Below are positions 41,202 to 44,323 of a stretch of 44,323 nt of DNA, piece after piece; positions within the stretch are counted from its first letter, which is position 1; every line of letters starts with the position of its first letter. The stretch spans positions 1 to 44,323 of the forward strand of contig CANRPJ010000025.1 of NCBI GenBank assembly GCA_947632485.1, given 5' to 3'. The position numbers and the translations under genes are program-made. Origin of the DNA: an uncultured Muribaculaceae bacterium. Lineage in GTDB: Bacteria > Bacteroidota > Bacteroidia > Bacteroidales > Muribaculaceae. The notes under the pieces are model-generated. The model made no database searches, was not told the origin of the DNA, and saw only the letters and a list, made by a program, of their open reading frames with translations.

Positions 41202-42182
41202 ATGAGCAAGATCAATAGTATAGGTATTCTGACCTCCGGCGGCGACGCTCCGGGCATGAACGCTGCAATCCGCGCCGTGACGCGCGCTGGCATATTTGCA
41301 GGCTTCCGTGTATTTGGTATTTTTAGAGGCTATAAGGGCCTGATTTTAGACGAGATAGAGGAATTTTCCACTCAGAATGTGAGCAATATCATTCAGCGGG
41401 GAGGCACTATCCTGAAGACGGCCCGCTGTAAGGAATTCACTACTCCGGAGGGGCGCCAGTGTGCCTACGATGTGATGAAGCGTAGGGGAATCGACGCTCT
41501 GGTAGTGATTGGTGGCGACGGGTCACTTACCGGCGCGCGAATTTTCGGCAATGAGTTTTCGCTCCCCATCATAGGCCTGCCCGGCACGATCGACAATGAC
41601 CTGTATGGCACTGACTCTACGATAGGCTACGATACGGCACTGAATACGATAATGGAGTGTGTCGACAAAATCCGCGATACCGCTACGAGCCATGAGCGCC
41701 TTTTCTTTGTAGAGGTGATGGGTCGCGACGCAGGCTTCCTCGCTCTCAACGGCGCTCTCGCTTCAGGAGCGGAGGCTGCCATCATACCGGAGATAAGCAT
41801 GCAGGTAGATCAGCTTGGAGAGCTGATTGGGCATGGCTTCAGGAAATCGAAAAACTCCTCGATCGTGTTGGTGGCTGAATCTCCGGTCACCGGCGGCGCG
41901 ATGGGTCTGGCTCAGCGCGTAAAGGAGGAATATCCGGACTATGATGTGAGGGTGACTATTCTGGGCCATCTGCAGCGCGGCGGCTCGCCTACGGCGTTTG
42001 ACCGCATTCTGGCATCGCGTATGGGCGCTGCCGCAATCGACGCCCTGCTCGATGACCAGCGTAACGTGATGATCGGAATACGCAACGATGAGATTGTCTA
42101 CGTGCCCTTTACTAAGGCGATTAAGAACGAGAAACGGGTTAATCCGCAAAAACTTGAGGTGCTCCGCCGCCTCTCAATCTGA
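41202..42182 (+). CDS. pfkA: 6-phosphofructokinase (ATP-dependent)
   Basis: Committed glycolytic step, fructose 6-phosphate to fructose 1,6-bisphosphate, in the cytosol. 326 aa. GGDAPGMN at 13-20, ATP-binding GGDGS at 104-108 (the Gly pattern of ATP rather than PPi enzymes), and the catalytic PGTIDND at 127-133 with D131. MGRDAG and [14 protein letters not shown] (effector/substrate region) are intact. A 9-bp gap links it to the ion-channel gene. Bacteroidales often carry two PfkA paralogues plus a PPi enzyme, so this is one of several possible. Confidence 0.96.
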   Translation: MSKINSIGILTSGGDAPGMNAAIRAVTRAGIFAGFRVFGIFRGYKGLILDEIEEFSTQNVSNIIQRGGTILKTARCKEFTTPEGRQCAYDVMKRRGIDALVVIGGDGSLTGARIFGNEFSLPIIGLPGTIDNDLYGTDSTIGYDTALNTIMECVDKIRDTATSHERLFFVEVMGRDAGFLALNGALASGAEAAIIPEISMQVDQLGELIGHGFRKSKNSSIVLVAESPVTGGAMGLAQRVKEEYPDYDVRVTILGHLQRGGSPTAFDRILASRMGAAAIDALLDDQRNVMIGIRNDEIVYVPFTKAIKNEKRVNPQKLEVLRRLSI

Positions 42183-42191
42183 TGATAGATC

Positions 42192-43013
42192 ATGGCTGAC
42201 TCACAGAAGACTACTCTCAATATCCAGACTCCCTCACTCGATGCTACCGCTGCAATAAAGAGGGAGAAGATGGTGACGGCTACATTCCATGCTCTCGTGC
42301 TGGTGCTGTCGCTGGCATTGATCGTGTTTATCTCCTACGATACGTTCCAGAACATCAACTTCCTGGAGAATCATCTCTATATGACTTTCCAGTTTTGGGT
42401 CTGCATCGTATTTCTCCTTGACTTCTTTATAGAATGGTGGCTTTCGGCAGATAGGAAAAGCTATGTGGGCCATCATTGGTTTTATCTGCTGATCTCCATA
42501 CCCTATCTCAACATAATCGATATGTTTGATCTGGAGTTTCCGATGCAGGCGCTCTATTTTGTAAGATTCGTGCCCCTGGTACGCGGCGCCTACGCGCTCG
42601 CTATGGTGGTAGGGTATTTCTCAGGTAACCGTGCGTATTCTTTGCTGGCTCAGTATATGGCTATATTGGTGAGCGTGGTCTACTTCTCGGGTCTGGTGTT
42701 TTATTATGAAGAGCATGAGATAAACTCCGACGTAAATACCTATTGGGACGCTCTCTACTGGGCGGCTATGAATTGCGATACGGTAGGCAGCTATATAAGC
42801 GCCGTGACGGTAGTAGGTAAGGTTTTGAGTATAGTGCTTGCGGTGGCAGGCATGATGATGCTTCCGCTATTTACGGTATATATCACGACCCGCGTAAAGA
42901 CCTACAACGACCGGAAGAGAGCTCAGCAGCAGCAGTGGCGAGCAATTTTCGATGCCCGCCGCTACCGCGATCCGGATACACAGACGGCATCTACCACCCC
43001 ACAACAATCCTGA
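42192..43013 (+). CDS. Ion-channel family membrane protein with atypical selectivity filter
   Basis: A 273-aa protein with the layout of a voltage-gated-type cation channel: six helices (about 30-48, 65-84, 95-112, 120-142, 152-172, 207-231) and a re-entrant pore loop between the last two. The pore sequence is AAMNCDTVGSYISAVT. The filter position reads T197-V-G-S-Y201 where potassium channels have TVGYG, so ion selectivity may differ. The fourth helix has only two Arg (R125, R131), suggesting weak or no voltage sensing. The C-terminus is short and basic. It lies 9 bp after pfkA and 3 bp before the next gene, so all three are probably co-transcribed. Confidence 0.75.
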   Translation: MADSQKTTLNIQTPSLDATAAIKREKMVTATFHALVLVLSLALIVFISYDTFQNINFLENHLYMTFQFWVCIVFLLDFFIEWWLSADRKSYVGHHWFYLLISIPYLNIIDMFDLEFPMQALYFVRFVPLVRGAYALAMVVGYFSGNRAYSLLAQYMAILVSVVYFSGLVFYYEEHEINSDVNTYWDALYWAAMNCDTVGSYISAVTVVGKVLSIVLAVAGMMMLPLFTVYITTRVKTYNDRKRAQQQQWRAIFDARRYRDPDTQTASTTPQQS

Positions 43014-43016
43014 ACC

Positions 43017-44162
43017 ATGCGCCCGTTGATACTCTCCCTGCTCGTTTCTATTTCCGCTGCGGCCTTCGGCGCGGTGGAGCGGCCATGGAGCGCCGGTCCC
43101 CTCACGGCAGCCGACTTTGCTATAGATCCCGAGGGTAAGCCTACGGTGTTTATAGGCGAACTCGTGCAGACGGTAACCCCCGATGCAGAGGGAAATCTCA
43201 GGGTGAGCGTAAGAGCTGTAGCGTCTCCCGAACTCTCAGTAGGCTCTCCGGCTTCCCTGACTCCACAGCGTCTGGCTTACCATCAGCTGCAGTTTGACGA
43301 ACTGGAGGTGCTCGCCCGAAAGTTTCAGCAGGAGCTTAACAGCGGCATGACCAGTCATGGAGCCGAGGAGCGGCTGGCAGCCTATAATGCTTACTATAAG
43401 CAGGAACTGGAAAAACTGGCAGCCGCTACCGACAGCGGGCGCGATGCTACAACGCTTGAGCTCTATCGCCGACAGGTAGCACAGAAGCTAAATGACACTC
43501 CGGAGGCGCCGATGGCAGTGTTGGAAGAAAGCGATGCCGGATTCGGCCTTTACGTAGGCACCGGCCCACACTGGACCACCGGTGGCCTGGCCGACCGGTT
43601 CTCCTGGGCCTGGGATTTTACTTTTGGAGTGAAGGTAGCCTATAAGAGGTTACGGTTTGCGGCTCAGATATCTTACGCTGCGCCAACCATCGAGAACCCT
43701 AAACTCTACACAGCCCCCTTCACTGCAGAAAATAATCTGCATGCTAATGTAAACAACGCCAACTACATATCAGTAGGATTCTACGGTGGCTATGCAGTAG
43801 TAGACACGAGACGCTTCAGTGTAGAGCCATTTGTAGGCGGAATGTGGACCCACTACGGCTGGACAGCCAAACCGATGCAGCTCGACAACGAAGGGCAGCT
43901 CATAATAGTAGGGCAGCAGCAGGGAATGCATCTGAACAATTTTAACTTCTGGTGTGGCATGAACTTCCAGTGGCACTTCAATCGAGCCTATTGGGCTTCT
44001 TCCACGCTCGGAGCAGTGCGCCAAGAACTTATATCAAGCGTAGGGCTCACTCCCTACGTGATTAATGGGAACTACAATACCGCGGTGCCCGGCTTCGGAG
44101 GCTGGCAGATAGGGCTAAGCCTGAGCTACTCGGGAATGGTACGCTCATTAAAAATTCGCTAA
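43017..44162 (+). CDS. Secreted protein with C-terminal outer-membrane barrel-like domain
   Basis: A 381-aa protein with a signal peptide (1-18). Residues 20-165 form a mixed N-terminal part with a helical, Gln/Leu/Ala-rich stretch (about 80-155). Residues about 170-381 look like an 8- to 10-strand outer-membrane barrel: alternating aromatic strands such as FGLYVGTGPHWTTGG, YISVGFYGGYAVV and GWQIGLSLSYSGMV. It ends in KIR rather than the aromatic residue often seen. No named family recognised. It starts 3 bp after the channel gene, so an envelope or osmotic role is a guess. Confidence 0.75.
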   Translation: MRPLILSLLVSISAAAFGAVERPWSAGPLTAADFAIDPEGKPTVFIGELVQTVTPDAEGNLRVSVRAVASPELSVGSPASLTPQRLAYHQLQFDELEVLARKFQQELNSGMTSHGAEERLAAYNAYYKQELEKLAAATDSGRDATTLELYRRQVAQKLNDTPEAPMAVLEESDAGFGLYVGTGPHWTTGGLADRFSWAWDFTFGVKVAYKRLRFAAQISYAAPTIENPKLYTAPFTAENNLHANVNNANYISVGFYGGYAVVDTRRFSVEPFVGGMWTHYGWTAKPMQLDNEGQLIIVGQQQGMHLNNFNFWCGMNFQWHFNRAYWASSTLGAVRQELISSVGLTPYVINGNYNTAVPGFGGWQIGLSLSYSGMVRSLKIR

Positions 44163-44177
44163 AAAACGCCCAAGGTA

Positions 44178-44208
44178 TTGCAGAAACGAAAAAGACGCAG
44201 TAACTTTG
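44178..44208 (+). promoter_or_regulatory. Promoter of tRNA-Leu
   Basis: TTG (44178-44180), a 20-bp spacer and TAACTTTG (44201-44208), 33 bp before the first tRNA base. Confidence 0.65.
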
Positions 44209-44241
44209 CCTCCGCAAAAGCCGATATAGGCTGATGCGAAA

Positions 44242-44323
44242 GCCCAGGTGGCGGAATGGTAGACGCGCTCGTTTCAGGTGCGAGTGTTGAGAGACGTGCA
44301 GGTTCGAGTCCTGTTCTGGGCAC
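44242..44323 (+). tRNA. tRNA-Leu(CAG), 3' end at the window edge
   Basis: Class II tRNA. The acceptor stem GCCCAGG pairs with TCTGGGC (one G-T pair). The anticodon stem CTCGT/GCGAG carries loop TTCAGGT with anticodon CAG. A long variable arm (TGTTGAGAGACGT) and the T-arm GGTTCGAGTCC follow. The window ends at AC, so the final CA of an encoded CCA end would lie outside. Confidence 0.95.

Overview
The window looks like a chromosome segment of a gut Bacteroidales bacterium, most likely a Muribaculaceae (S24-7) relative. Three things point there. Many genes are preceded by the Bacteroidota-type promoter (TTTG or TTG about 19-20 bases before TAnnTTTG). Protein families typical of the phylum are present (GH92, OMP_b-brl barrels, DUF4919, DUF418, a MACPF lipoprotein, a succinate CoA-transferase). 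Most genes also lack an obvious Shine-Dalgarno sequence. The family-level assignment is inference. Housekeeping genes are fairly GC-rich, with AT-richer patches at about 18.4-20.0 kb and 34.7-39.3 kb.

Layout: 0-3 kb xylose use (xylB-xylA, with terminators before and after); 3.2-4.7 kb a secreted SGNH/sialate O-acetylesterase; 4.8-6.3 kb (-) a succinate/acetyl-CoA transferase; 6.3-10.9 kb a tight block of miaB, an MsbA-like ABC exporter, purN fused to a CD225 membrane domain, and a DUF2752 protein; 11.0-13.2 kb a MACPF lipoprotein bracketed by a perfect 35-bp direct repeat; 13.2-18.4 kb a C69 dipeptidase followed by four closely packed genes (SRD5A-like steroid 5-alpha-reductase, Old Yellow Enzyme-type flavin reductase, two SDRs); 18.5-20.2 kb a VOC protein, tag, a ferredoxin-like gene fragment and hairpin repeats; 20.2-26.0 kb a secreted EEP hydrolase (-), an outer-membrane barrel receptor and a GH92 mannosidase; 26.0-28.1 kb (-) a zinc metallopeptidase and a DUF418 protein; 28.2-34.0 kb the SpoT/Rel enzyme followed by a PgpH-like HD phosphodiesterase, DUF4919 and a SlyD-like isomerase; 34.1-39.4 kb a TPR/transmembrane/HTH lipoprotein and a second OMP_b-brl barrel, set among repeats and bounded by two copies of a 73-bp hairpin element; 39.5-41.1 kb (-) ribF and a HAD phosphatase; 41.2-44.2 kb pfkA, an ion-channel protein with an unusual selectivity filter and a barrel-like secreted protein; a tRNA-Leu(CAG) runs off the right edge.

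How the genes may work together: the 14.9-18.4 kb operon is the most interesting part. It has the components expected for epimerising the A/B-ring junction and C3 of bile acids or other steroids: a hydroxysteroid dehydrogenase, a flavin 5-beta-reductase/desaturase, a 5-alpha-reductase and a second hydroxysteroid dehydrogenase. It resembles the 5AR/5BR/3-beta-HSDH clusters reported for isoallolithocholate-producing Bacteroidales. The MACPF gene just upstream looks like a separate acquisition whose flanking repeat also supplies the promoter of the dipeptidase/steroid operon. SpoT and PgpH in one operon would couple (p)ppGpp and c-di-AMP turnover.
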